Source of the DNA: Rudaea sp. 3F27F6
Lineage (GTDB): Bacteria; Pseudomonadota; Gammaproteobacteria; Xanthomonadales; Rhodanobacteraceae
DNA length: 64,000 nt
Direction of reading: 5' to 3'
NCBI RefSeq assembly: GCF_005503555.1
Contig: NZ_SCNG01000004.1
Coordinates: forward strand, 124,001 to 188,000
Position numbers and translations under genes: made by a program. The notes beneath the pieces are model-generated. The model worked only from the letters and a program-made list of their open reading frames with translations, made no database searches and was not told where the DNA came from. How positions within the stretch are numbered: position 1 is the stretch's first letter; each line of letters begins with the position of its first letter. Below are positions 29,490 to 37,972 of this stretch, in pieces.

Positions 29490-29987
29490 ATGAACGAAGC
29501 TGCTCTGCATCCTCACGATACGCGCCGCGAAGTCGACCGCTGGCTCGGCGACTACAGCGAAGACCACCGCAACCCGACCAATATCACGATCCACTGGATT
29601 TGCGTGCCGGCGATCCTATGGACCGTCGTCGCCCTGCTCTGGGTCGTGCCGGTGCCGGCCATGCTCGGTCGTGCGGGGCTCTGGGCCGCCGCGGCGATGG
29701 TACTCGCGATCGCGTTCTATCTGCGCCTGTCGCGGCCACTCGCATTCTGCATGCTCGCGGTCTTCGTCGTCTTCGGCCTGATCACCGAAGCCCTGTACCG
29801 CGCGATCGGGCCTTCACAGCTAATGTGGCTCGCGATCGGCGTGTTCGTCGTCGCCTGGGTCGGCCAATTCATCGGCCACAAGATCGAAGGCAAGAAGCCG
29901 TCGTTCCTGACTGACCTCGCCTATCTCTTGATCGGCCCGGCCTGGATCGTCGCCAAGCTGATGCGGCGGATCGGCATCGCGTATTGA
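29490..29987 (+). CDS. DUF962/Mpo1-like membrane protein
   Basis: The 165-residue membrane protein has the family pattern WLGDYSEDHRNPTNITIHWI followed by four hydrophobic helices. GQFIGHKIEGKKPSFLTD lies near the C-terminus. Conserved histidines in these two blocks match Mpo1, a yeast iron-dependent dioxygenase that shortens 2-hydroxy fatty acids during phytosphingosine breakdown. The bacterial role is unknown. Whether it does the same reaction here is inference. Confidence 0.85.
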   Translation: MNEAALHPHDTRREVDRWLGDYSEDHRNPTNITIHWICVPAILWTVVALLWVVPVPAMLGRAGLWAAAAMVLAIAFYLRLSRPLAFCMLAVFVVFGLITEALYRAIGPSQLMWLAIGVFVVAWVGQFIGHKIEGKKPSFLTDLAYLLIGPAWIVAKLMRRIGIAY

Positions 29988-30044
29988 GGCCCGCATTTGC
30001 GGACAGCGGAATCGAGAAACGGACTGGCAGCCCATGCCCAAAAA

Positions 30045-30075
30045 GAAAGGCCGGCGCGAGCGCCGGCCTTTTTGT
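30045..30075. terminator. Bidirectional rho-independent terminator
   Basis: AAAGGCCGGCG pairs with CGCCGGCCTTT around a CGAG loop. T-rich flanks exist on both strands (TTTTTGTTTC on plus, TTTCTTTTT on minus). It lies between the convergent DUF962 and FadL-like genes and serves both. Confidence 0.88.
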
Positions 30076-30107
30076 TTCGTCAAGCGGCGTATCCGCCGCC
30101 TGCATTC

Positions 30108-31439
30108 TCAGAACGTGTACTGACCGCCGACTGACAGCACATTGCCCTTGACGTTGAACGCGCCGACCAGCGTGCTCTTCGAGGGCGAAATGTCGTTGAT
30201 CTTGGCGTCGTCGACGAACAGGTGCACGAAGGCCGCATCGAAGCGCAGATTCTCGCTGTACTGGTAGCCCGCGCCGACCGACAGCCAGACGCGCGAGTTG
30301 TCCGGCACCTTCGGATCGCGCGTCGCATCGCGCGTCGGCGTCTGATCGTAGGCGAGGCCTCCGCGCAGCGTCCAGCGCTCGTCGAGCTTGTAGTCGCCGC
30401 CGATCGAAGTGAACCAGGTGCTCTTGTAGCTGAAGTCTTCCGTGCTGCTCGGCTGCGCCGGGTTGGCATAGATGATCTGCAGGTTCTTGAAGCTCGACCA
30501 GTGCGTGTAGTTCGCGGTCACGCCGAAACTGAAGCGGTCGTTGACGGTGTGCCACCAGCCGACGTTCGCGTACCAGGGCGTGCTGAAAGCCGCTTTGCCG
30601 GGACCGCTGACGAAAGCGGGATTCAGCAGCGGCGCCAGGTTCGAAGGAACCAGGAACGTCGCCGTGCCGTCGATCGTGTTGTTGACCTGCGTGCGCAGGT
30701 TGAAACCGATGCGGTCGGCCGAGGTCGGCTTCCACAGCACACCCAGGCCCGCGCCCCAGCCCCAGGCAAAGCCCTTGAGGCCGGCCTGGCCGTCGGCTTC
30801 CTGCGGCAACACCGCGCCGCCGGTCGGCTTTGCGAGCAGCGCGCCGATGTCCACGTCCTGGACGATTTCTGCGGAAGTGCGCTGAGCGAAGATGCTCGCG
30901 CCGATCGACAGCTCGTCGGAAAGTTTCCACGACCCCGCGATGGTGATCGCGGGCGACTGCAGCTTCGTCTTGACCGAGTTGTAGCGGCCGATCCAGCGGT
31001 CGTCGTACTGGGTCTGGAAACCGAACGGCACCGACACGCCGAGGCCGAGCGCAAAGCGGTCGCTCAGCGGACGGATGTAATACGCCGACGGCACCGGAAT
31101 CGTGTCGCCGCCGTCGCCGCCGTTGCCGCCGGTCATCGGCTGACCGAACGCATCGGCGCCGGTGCCGTGGAATTTGGCGCTGAAATTGATTGCCGAAACG
31201 ATGCCGGCGACGCACGACGTGGTGAAGTCGCTCATCGCCGCGGGGTTGTTGACCACAGCCGAGCAGTCGCCCGGCGCGGCCGGGCCGCCACCCTGCGCAC
31301 GGCCGAGGCCTTGCGCGGAGTTCTCGGTGAGCTGGAAGGCGCTCGCGTAGGCGCCCTGGCTGGCGATCGTGGCGGCGACGGCGAGGCTCAGCGCGGTCAG
31401 GGCCGGAACGATTCGCTTGTGTTGCTGGATTTTAGTCAT
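30108..31439 (-). CDS. FadL-type outer-membrane transport protein
   Basis: The 443-residue product has a signal peptide ending at about AYASA. The FadL N-terminal hatch motif follows (AFQLTENSAQGLGRAQGG), then an NNPAAM block and many alternating beta-strands. The protein ends in the aromatic residue typical of beta-barrels (GGQYTF). Family members take long-chain fatty acids or other hydrophobic compounds through the outer membrane. The lipase gene lies immediately upstream on the same strand with a 27-base gap, so the two are probably cotranscribed. Confidence 0.92.
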   Translation of the reverse strand: MTKIQQHKRIVPALTALSLAVAATIASQGAYASAFQLTENSAQGLGRAQGGGPAAPGDCSAVVNNPAAMSDFTTSCVAGIVSAINFSAKFHGTGADAFGQPMTGGNGGDGGDTIPVPSAYYIRPLSDRFALGLGVSVPFGFQTQYDDRWIGRYNSVKTKLQSPAITIAGSWKLSDELSIGASIFAQRTSAEIVQDVDIGALLAKPTGGAVLPQEADGQAGLKGFAWGWGAGLGVLWKPTSADRIGFNLRTQVNNTIDGTATFLVPSNLAPLLNPAFVSGPGKAAFSTPWYANVGWWHTVNDRFSFGVTANYTHWSSFKNLQIIYANPAQPSSTEDFSYKSTWFTSIGGDYKLDERWTLRGGLAYDQTPTRDATRDPKVPDNSRVWLSVGAGYQYSENLRFDAAFVHLFVDDAKINDISPSKSTLVGAFNVKGNVLSVGGQYTF

Positions 31440-31466
31440 GGCGAGATGTCCTTGAAGGTTCCGGGG

Positions 31467-33680
31467 TTATTGCTTGACGACGGCGCTGTTCGTGACCTGC
31501 ACGGCCATGCCGTTGGAGCCGAAGAAGCTGGCGGCCTGGGTCTGCATTTCCACCGTGGCCTGCGGCGAGTAGCTCGGATCGAGCAACGAGCTGTGCGCGC
31601 CGGTGACGAACTGCACCGAGTTGCGGATGCCCGTCGCCGACTGCGTGCTCGCGCTGATCCGCGGCAGGCCGAGCACGGCGATGATCGGCAGGCCGCCGGA
31701 CAGCGGCGAGGTCGCGACGGTATTCGGAATCACCTGGTCGGGCAGCCAATTGCCGTTCGCGTCGAAGTACTTCGGATTCGTCGCGTCGCCCTGCAGCGGC
31801 GGACTGCCGCCGACCACGGCCTGAGCGAGCAGGTTCTTCTTCGCCAGCACCGCGCCGGTGCCCGCGTCGCCCGCGTAATTGATCGGGTCGCCCGAGTCGA
31901 TCACGCTCTGCGTCGCGACGACGAAGGTATTGAACTGCGGGGTGCCCGGCTGAATCCCGGCCGCGGCGAGGCCGGAGAGAATGACCGGACCGAACGTCGG
32001 CGAAGCGACGAGCAGATTGGTAATGCCGCCGCCCGGCACGTTGAGCACGGCGTTCTGCACGGCGGTGTTCGGCGTGTTCGCGAGCGCCATGAACGTGGTG
32101 CCCTCGATGCTGCCGAGCGAGATGCCGAGGAAGGCGACGCGCGAGGCGTCGAACAACGGCGTGCCGTCGAGACCGACGACCGAAGGAATCGCCGTGCGCA
32201 ATTGGAGCAGGTCGGACACGCCCTGGCGCAGGTTGTCGCGCGAAGTGCGCAGGCTGGTCAGATTGATGAAGTACGAACCCGACGAAGCGACCGTGCCCGG
32301 GATGGGCTGGTTGGTCGTCGGATCGATCTGCGGCAGATCGAAGGTACGCTCACCCGTGATCAGGCCGGCCGCCGGGGACCCGGCGAGCAGATTGTTGCGG
32401 TAGAACGGATTGGTCGGATCGACGCCGTGCAGCGGCAGATCGATCGCGATCGCGGCGAAGCCGGCCTGGGTCAGCGCAGCAACCGCGGCGAGCATCGTCG
32501 TGCGGTTGCTCGTGATGCCGTGCTGGTAGATCACCACCGGCCAGCCGGCCGCGGGCTTGGTCTTGCCCGAGTTCGCGTTCGGCACGCTCATGATGACCGG
32601 TACGGTCTGGTTCGAAGTCGCGACCGGCAGCGGGTTGGCCGCGGTCACGTGCGTCGAAGTCGGATCGAGGCCGAGAGCGTTACATGAGGCAACCGTGCCG
32701 CACGGCGGAGCCGACCAATATCCGGTCAGCGGGCCGGTCGGATTGCTCTGGGTCGGCGCCGACAGGTAATACGGAACGGTCAAGGCGCCGACATAGATAT
32801 CGGCGATCGGCGGCTGGGTCGGAATCAAGTCGGCCAGGGTCTTGCCGATCGGCACGACGGCGATGTTCTGGTTCGGCTGCGCGTCGACGACGCCGGTCAT
32901 GGCCTGCAGGCTGACCGTCGTCGCCTGCGTCGTCGCCGTCCAAGACAGCACGATGCTGGCCGGGTCGACGCCCGCGCCCTTCGCCGCCGCTTCCTGCAGA
33001 TTGGTCAGCTGGCGCAGCGGTTCGAGCTGGCAGGCCGAATTGTCGTCCAGCGCGATCAGCGTCGATTTGCCGCCCGTGCAGAGCGGATTGGGACGCTTGG
33101 CGAAACCGTAGATCAGCGATGAGCGCACCGGCGTGCCGCCCGCGTCGGTGATGCCATTGGTCAGCACCGCCATGTACGACGTCAGCTGCTTGAGCGGCTT
33201 GGTCGGCACAAGAGCAAGCGTCGCACCGCTGGCGCCATTGGCGGCCAGCGTGGCGACGTATTCCTGCGGCGAGGCGAGTTCGCGCACGACGCCGGTGACG
33301 GCGCCAGACGCTTTATCGGTCTTCACCTCATAAAGATGCACGCTCTTGGTGGCGGCAACGCTGGCCGGCGTCAGCGGCCCGGCGAAGGTCGTGCTCCACG
33401 GCGCGATCGTGCTGAATCCGTCGAGCGAATTCAGCGCGTTGTATACAGCAGCCTGCGCGGCCGGCGTGCCGGGCGCGATCGGGATATTGAGAGTCAGGTC
33501 CTTCGAACCCTGGCGCAGCAGGTCGGTCGGGAACGGCACGGTGCTCGTGGTCGGATCGAACTGCGCGGTTACGCGCAGCGGCACGGGTGCGGTGTAGTCG
33601 TAGGCTTGCGCGCTCTGGCCGGCAAGCGCCGCCAGCAGCAGGGACGGCAAAATCAGGGGGCTGAAGCTGGGTCTGCGCAT
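31467..33680 (-). CDS. VolA/Pla-1/cef-family extracellular lipase
   Basis: The 737-residue product has an N-terminal signal peptide (MRRPSFSPLILPSLLLAALAG). A domain of beta-sandwich-like repeats is followed by an alpha/beta-hydrolase segment with QHGITSNRTTML and the nucleophile motif GISLG at 519-523 (Ser521). This is the plan of VolA-type surface lysophospholipases. In Vibrio cholerae VolA cleaves lysophosphatidylcholine and FadL takes up the released fatty acid; the same pair sits here. The ATG at 33680 was used instead of one nine codons upstream because it starts the signal peptide. Confidence 0.88.
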   Translation of the reverse strand: MRRPSFSPLILPSLLLAALAGQSAQAYDYTAPVPLRVTAQFDPTTSTVPFPTDLLRQGSKDLTLNIPIAPGTPAAQAAVYNALNSLDGFSTIAPWSTTFAGPLTPASVAATKSVHLYEVKTDKASGAVTGVVRELASPQEYVATLAANGASGATLALVPTKPLKQLTSYMAVLTNGITDAGGTPVRSSLIYGFAKRPNPLCTGGKSTLIALDDNSACQLEPLRQLTNLQEAAAKGAGVDPASIVLSWTATTQATTVSLQAMTGVVDAQPNQNIAVVPIGKTLADLIPTQPPIADIYVGALTVPYYLSAPTQSNPTGPLTGYWSAPPCGTVASCNALGLDPTSTHVTAANPLPVATSNQTVPVIMSVPNANSGKTKPAAGWPVVIYQHGITSNRTTMLAAVAALTQAGFAAIAIDLPLHGVDPTNPFYRNNLLAGSPAAGLITGERTFDLPQIDPTTNQPIPGTVASSGSYFINLTSLRTSRDNLRQGVSDLLQLRTAIPSVVGLDGTPLFDASRVAFLGISLGSIEGTTFMALANTPNTAVQNAVLNVPGGGITNLLVASPTFGPVILSGLAAAGIQPGTPQFNTFVVATQSVIDSGDPINYAGDAGTGAVLAKKNLLAQAVVGGSPPLQGDATNPKYFDANGNWLPDQVIPNTVATSPLSGGLPIIAVLGLPRISASTQSATGIRNSVQFVTGAHSSLLDPSYSPQATVEMQTQAASFFGSNGMAVQVTNSAVVKQ

Positions 33681-33923
33681 GGTTTTCTCCTCCGCGCGGG
33701 GCGGCATGCTGGTGGAAAATCAAGAATTCAAACGCTTGTTTCGAGCGATTATGCCGAGAAGTCGACGGCTCGGCTCGCTGCATCGCAACACTGGCTGCGT
33801 CATCGTGACCGCGCATAGCCGCAGCCGGATGAGAGCCATCCGTCCGCTGGTCATTCGTGGAGTCGCGCCGGTCATCCGCATTCCCCGTGTTCTTCGCGAT
33901 CTTCTGCCTTGCCTCCGCCGCAG

Positions 33924-34832
33924 TCAATCGCGGCCGGAGGAATCTGCGGAACCGAGCACGTCCTGCGCGCGGAACGGGCGCGGCGCATACGCGAAGTCGC
34001 GCATCGCGGCGGCATTGTCTGCAATCAGCGGCTCCGTCAGGCGCGCAAGCGCGCCCGCGCCGATGCGTCCGCGCGCGAGGCGCACGCCGACGCGCAACAG
34101 AGTCAGAGGAACCGGCAAGGCCAGCGCCAACCGCGGTGGTCCGATCGCGATGCGCCGGAGCATCGCGTCGAAGCGCAGGCGCTCGCCGCCACCGAGCGGG
34201 TATATTTTTGCAAAAGTGGATTCATTGCCAAGCGCGGCCAAGCAGGCCTCGGCCAGATCGGCCGCGTGCACCGGCTGACGCAATCCGTCGGCGCCGAGCG
34301 GAATCGGCAGCATGCGCCAGCGCCGCGCGAAACGCGCGATCGGTGCGAGGCTGCGGTCGCGGCCCGTTCCGTAAATCAGGGTCGGGCGGAAGATCGTGGC
34401 GTCGATCTCGTGCTCACGCGCGTCGCCCATCAGCAGCGTTTCGGCATCGCGCAGGCGCACGCTCAAAGCGCGTTCGGCCGCATCGATCGAATCGCGCTTG
34501 CTCTCCGCGCTCATCGAGCTGAGCGCAATGACGCGCCTTGTCTCGGCGCCGAGCGCATGCGTCGAGACCGCGCGCGCAAACCAGGCCGCGAACGCATCGA
34601 GCGGACCGAAACTCAGAACGATATTCACCGGCGGTGGCGGCGGCACCTCGCCGCAGAGATCGCCGCGCAGCCATTCGATCTTCGCCGTCGCGCGCGCGTC
34701 CGTGGGAATACTACGGCTGACGGCGAGCACGCGATCGCCGCGCGCGGCGAGCTTCGGCAGCAGGAATTGTCCGACCACGCCGCTCGCACCGAACACCAAA
34801 ATCGTCGCCACCTTGCCGCTCCGAGAACGCAT
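33924..34832 (-). CDS. NAD(P)-binding epimerase-like protein lacking the usual catalytic motif
   Basis: The 302-residue protein has the extended-SDR Rossmann motif (GASGVVG at 15-21) and the substrate-side block TIFRPTLIYGTGRDRS. The Tyr-x-x-x-Lys catalytic pair is not in the expected place: the active-site strand reads VIALSSMSAESKRDSIDAAE. Members of this atypical group are annotated as NAD-dependent epimerase/dehydratase or complex-I-assembly-like NmrA proteins. It may bind a nucleotide without acting as a standard epimerase. The gene lies 243 bases before the lipase promoter region and reads leftward. Confidence 0.8.
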   Translation of the reverse strand: MRSRSGKVATILVFGASGVVGQFLLPKLAARGDRVLAVSRSIPTDARATAKIEWLRGDLCGEVPPPPPVNIVLSFGPLDAFAAWFARAVSTHALGAETRRVIALSSMSAESKRDSIDAAERALSVRLRDAETLLMGDAREHEIDATIFRPTLIYGTGRDRSLAPIARFARRWRMLPIPLGADGLRQPVHAADLAEACLAALGNESTFAKIYPLGGGERLRFDAMLRRIAIGPPRLALALPVPLTLLRVGVRLARGRIGAGALARLTEPLIADNAAAMRDFAYAPRPFRAQDVLGSADSSGRD

Positions 34833-34958
34833 CGCGGCAAGTTTACCGTCGCGCCGTGCGCCCGCACCGCCACGGTCGCGACGCAACGTAAATTTCGCAA
34901 GTCGCGACAAGGCTTGCGCTATGCTTCCGCCTCCCCGACACAACGGCGCGGAGTCAGC

Positions 34959-35285
34959 ATGATCGCTCGCATCTGGCGCGGAATCACGCCGAAGGAAAAG
35001 GCCGACGACTACCTCGCCTACCTCGACCAGACCGGCCTTGCCGACTACGCGAAGACACCGGGCAACCGTGGCGTCACGGTTCTGCGCCGCGACCAGGGCG
35101 AGCATTGCGAAATCGTACTGATGTCACTATGGGATTCGATGAGCGCCGTGCGCGAGTTCGCCGGCGAGAACCCCGAGAAGGCGGTCTACTACCCCGAAGA
35201 CGAACAGTATCTGCTGCAGATGGAGCCGCTCGTGCGGCACTACGAAGTGGCGCGGCAGATCGCGCCGGGAGAAGCCCTGCCGTAG
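34959..35285 (+). CDS. Small ABM-like (antibiotic biosynthesis monooxygenase fold) protein
   Basis: The 108-residue protein begins MIARIWRGITPKEKADDYLA and contains the segment GNRGVTVLRRDQGEHCEIVL, then LMSLWDSMSAVREFAGENPE. This is the ferredoxin-like alpha/beta layout of the ABM/dimeric alpha-beta barrel superfamily, whose members often modify or degrade small molecules, though many have no known activity. The gene is divergent from the epimerase-like gene. The ATG at 34959 is the start of the domain. Confidence 0.82.
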   Translation: MIARIWRGITPKEKADDYLAYLDQTGLADYAKTPGNRGVTVLRRDQGEHCEIVLMSLWDSMSAVREFAGENPEKAVYYPEDEQYLLQMEPLVRHYEVARQIAPGEALP

Positions 35286-35330
35286 ATTGCAAACTGGGTA
35301 CGCGGCCCAGTTTGCAATGCGCGGCTTAGG

Positions 35331-35612
35331 TCATTGCGGCGCGTTGGCTTTTTTCGCCGACTTTTCTTCTTCGACGTGCGGCGGCACGGGCTGGCCTTCT
35401 TTTTCGTCGCGCCGATCGAAGACAAGAGCCCTGCCAAACACCAGCTGCAGCCAGCCGGGGTAGGTACACGCATGATCGACTACCGCGCCTATGCCGCCGC
35501 CGATAAGAATGTTCCCGAACATTCCCGCATTGACGCGGGATATCGCAGTGCCCTTCGCATCCGCCGTATCCGGATACTTGCACACCACTTCGACACTGAG
35601 CTGTAAACGCTA
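35331..35612 (-). pseudogene. 5'-truncated remnant of a GMFGNILIGGGIGA-type exported protein
   Basis: The reading frame opens at once behind the lpd stop, with no start codon until GTG pairs near 35588. It carries VCKYPDTADAKGTAISRVNA, then GMFGNILIGGGIGAVVDH and YPGWLQLVFGRALVFDR. These blocks match the C-terminal half of a family of small exported lipoproteins in which a signal peptide and a beta-domain come first. Those parts are absent here and the frame is cut by a stop at the lpd junction. A few residues also seem missing after VVDH. A basic tail (EEEKSAKKANAPQ) ends it. It could still be translated as an 85-residue fragment from GTG 35588. Confidence 0.55.
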
Positions 35613-35613
35613 C

Positions 35614-37389
35614 CTACTTTTTCTTCGGAATGTACAAATCCGTAATCGTGCCTTCGTAAACCTCCGCCGCCATGCCGACCGATTCGCTCAGGGTCGGATG
35701 CGGATGCACGGTCGCGCCGATGTCGGCCGCTTCGCAGCCCATTTCGATCGCGAGCGCGAGTTCGGTGATCAGTTCGCCTGCATTCACGCCGGTAATGCCC
35801 GCGCCGATGATCTTGTGTGTGGCCTCATCGAAGATCAGCTTGGTGAAGCCCTCGGTGCGCGCGATGCCGATCGCGCGGCCCGAAGCGACCCACGGGAACT
35901 TGCCGATACCGTAGTGGATGCCCTTGGCTTTCGCCTCGGTCTCGGTGACGCCGACCCAGGCCACTTCGGGATCGGTATAGGCGACGCTCGGAATCACACG
36001 CGCGACGAACTCGCTCTTCTGCCCCGCGCAGACTTCCGCCGCGACTTTGCCTTCGTGCGTCGCCTTGTGCGCGAGCATCGGCTGGCCGACGAGATCGCCG
36101 ATCGCGAAGATGTGCGGCACGTTGGTGCGCATCTGCTTGTCGACCGGAATGAAGCCGCGGTCGGTGACCTGCACGCCGGCCTTGTCCGCGTCGATCTTCT
36201 TGCCGTTCGGTGAGCGGCCGATGGCGACGAGCACGCGGTCGTAGACCTGTGGTTCGGGTGCCTTCTCGCCTTCGAACGTCGCCTTCAGCCCTTCCTTGTT
36301 CGATTCGATCTTGGCGACCTTCACCTTGAGATGGATACCGGCGTAGCGTTTGGACAAACGCGTTGCGAGCGGCTTGACCAGATCGGGATCGGCGCCCGGC
36401 ATCAGTTGGTCCATCAACTCGACCACGGTCACCTGCGCGCCGAGCGCTTCGTACACGCACGCCATTTCAAGGCCGATGATGCCGCCGCCGACGACGAGCA
36501 GTTTCTTCGGCACGTCCTGCAGCAGCAGCGCATCGGTCGAATCCATCATGCGCGGGTCTTCCCACGGGAAGCCCGGCAGCTTCACCGCCTGCGAGCCCGC
36601 GGCGATGATGCACTTTTCAAAACGGACGAGCTTGCTGCCGTCCTTGGTTTCGACTTCGATCTCGTTCGGCGAAACGAACTTGCCGACGCCCTGCACGACC
36701 GTGACCTTGCGCTGCTTGGCCATGCCGGCAAGGCCGCCGGTGAGCTGCGCGACGACCTTGTTCTTGAACGCGCCGAGCTTGGCGATGTCGATTTTCGGTG
36801 CGCCGAAGTCGATGCCGATTTCGCCGGCGTGACTCGCTTCGTCGATCACCTTGGCCGCGTGCAGCAACGCCTTCGACGGAATGCAGCCGACGTTGAGGCA
36901 GACGCCGCCGAGTGCCGCATAGCGCTCGATCAGCACGGTGTTCATGCCGAGATCGGCGCTGCGGAACGCGGCCGTGTAGCCGCCGGGACCCGAGCCGAGC
37001 ACGACGACCTGACACTCGACGTCGGCCTTGCGTCCCGATGCGCCCGCGGCCTTCGGTGCCGGCGCCGCAGCGGCCGGGGTCGGTGCGGCAGCGGGAGCAG
37101 CGGCAGGCGCGGCTTTCGGCGCTTCGGCCTTCGCCGGCGCGGCACCCGCGCCTTCGCTTTCAATGATCGCGACGACATGCCCCTCGGAAATCTCGTCGCC
37201 GAGTTTGACCTTGATTTCCTTGACCACGCCGGCCGACGATGCAGGCACTTCCATCGTCGCCTTGTCCGATTCGAGCGTGACGAGGCCCTGGTCCTTGCTC
37301 ACCGTGTCGCCCGGTTTGACCAGGATTTCGATGACGGGAATGTTGGTGTAGTCGCCGATATCGGGGACTTTGACTTCCGTGATAGCCAT
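35614..37389 (-). CDS. lpdA: Dihydrolipoyl dehydrogenase (E3) with N-terminal lipoyl domain
   Basis: The 591-residue flavoprotein reoxidises the lipoyl groups of pyruvate dehydrogenase. A lipoyl domain with Lys43 in ESDKATMEV comes first, followed by an Ala/Pro-rich hinge (about 80-120). The E3 core has FAD motif GSGPGG at 132-137, redox disulfide C164-x4-C169 in GGVCLNVGCIPSK, NAD motif VVGGGIIGLE, and catalytic HPHPTLSESV near the C-terminus. The gene is downstream of aceF and DUF2059. A lipoyl domain on E3 is found in several gammaproteobacteria, so it is a known variant. Confidence 0.95.
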   Translation of the reverse strand: MAITEVKVPDIGDYTNIPVIEILVKPGDTVSKDQGLVTLESDKATMEVPASSAGVVKEIKVKLGDEISEGHVVAIIESEGAGAAPAKAEAPKAAPAAAPAAAPTPAAAAPAPKAAGASGRKADVECQVVVLGSGPGGYTAAFRSADLGMNTVLIERYAALGGVCLNVGCIPSKALLHAAKVIDEASHAGEIGIDFGAPKIDIAKLGAFKNKVVAQLTGGLAGMAKQRKVTVVQGVGKFVSPNEIEVETKDGSKLVRFEKCIIAAGSQAVKLPGFPWEDPRMMDSTDALLLQDVPKKLLVVGGGIIGLEMACVYEALGAQVTVVELMDQLMPGADPDLVKPLATRLSKRYAGIHLKVKVAKIESNKEGLKATFEGEKAPEPQVYDRVLVAIGRSPNGKKIDADKAGVQVTDRGFIPVDKQMRTNVPHIFAIGDLVGQPMLAHKATHEGKVAAEVCAGQKSEFVARVIPSVAYTDPEVAWVGVTETEAKAKGIHYGIGKFPWVASGRAIGIARTEGFTKLIFDEATHKIIGAGITGVNAGELITELALAIEMGCEAADIGATVHPHPTLSESVGMAAEVYEGTITDLYIPKKK

Positions 37390-37416
37390 ATTCTTCTTTC
37401 TTCAAATGGAGGAGTG

Positions 37417-37953
37417 CTACTTGGTCTCAGACTGACTGGCAGCCGATTTGCAAGCCGCGGCTATTTTTTGCCCGTAGCTCTGACCCAGTTTTTGCAACTC
37501 CGGCGTAACTGCATGTACTCGGGCCTGCGCGATTTGCATCGACTTCTGCGTCAGTTGAGGCATGCGTTCGAGCAATTTCTTACCAAGCGGAGATTGGTAG
37601 AACTCGATGATCTGATGCAGTTCGTCTTCGCTGAACACTTCGGCATAGACCGCAGCCACATCCACCTTGAAATCGTTAGAAGACAGCACGCCCGTCATAA
37701 GGTCCGCCGTCTTGCCGCCAAACTCGCCGACGATGGGTTTGGCAGCCTCACATTTGGCGGTTGACTCAAGCTGTTTTTCCATAATTGCGCGCGTTTGCGT
37801 CTGCACGCTTTGCATCATCTTGTCGAACTGTACGACTTGAACCAGTTCCAAAGCGAGTTTGGTTTTGTTGTCGGTTGGAGCAGGATTCTGCTCTGCGCCA
37901 AAAACCGCCGGCGCCACCGCGACAAATACGAGAGCAAGGAATTTGTTCAACAC
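37417..37953 (-). CDS. DUF2059-family exported protein inside the PDH operon
   Basis: The 178-residue product has a signal peptide (MLNKFLALVFVAVAPAVFGA). A helical domain follows, containing EVFSEDELHQIIEFYQSPLG and KKLLERMPQLTQKSMQIAQA, the DUF2059 signature. It probably acts in the periplasm; its function is not known. It lies 19 bases after aceF and 27 bases before lpdA on the same strand, an unexpected insertion into a metabolic operon. Confidence 0.88.
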   Translation of the reverse strand: MLNKFLALVFVAVAPAVFGAEQNPAPTDNKTKLALELVQVVQFDKMMQSVQTQTRAIMEKQLESTAKCEAAKPIVGEFGGKTADLMTGVLSSNDFKVDVAAVYAEVFSEDELHQIIEFYQSPLGKKLLERMPQLTQKSMQIAQARVHAVTPELQKLGQSYGQKIAAACKSAASQSETK

Positions 37954-37972
37954 GATGTTCTCCCTTTAATCA

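Noticed and set aside
30222-32687. 821-residue plus-strand reading frame opposite the FadL and lipase genes
   Set aside because: Low-complexity Arg/Ala/Asp sequence without motifs, spanning two well-supported genes on the other strand.
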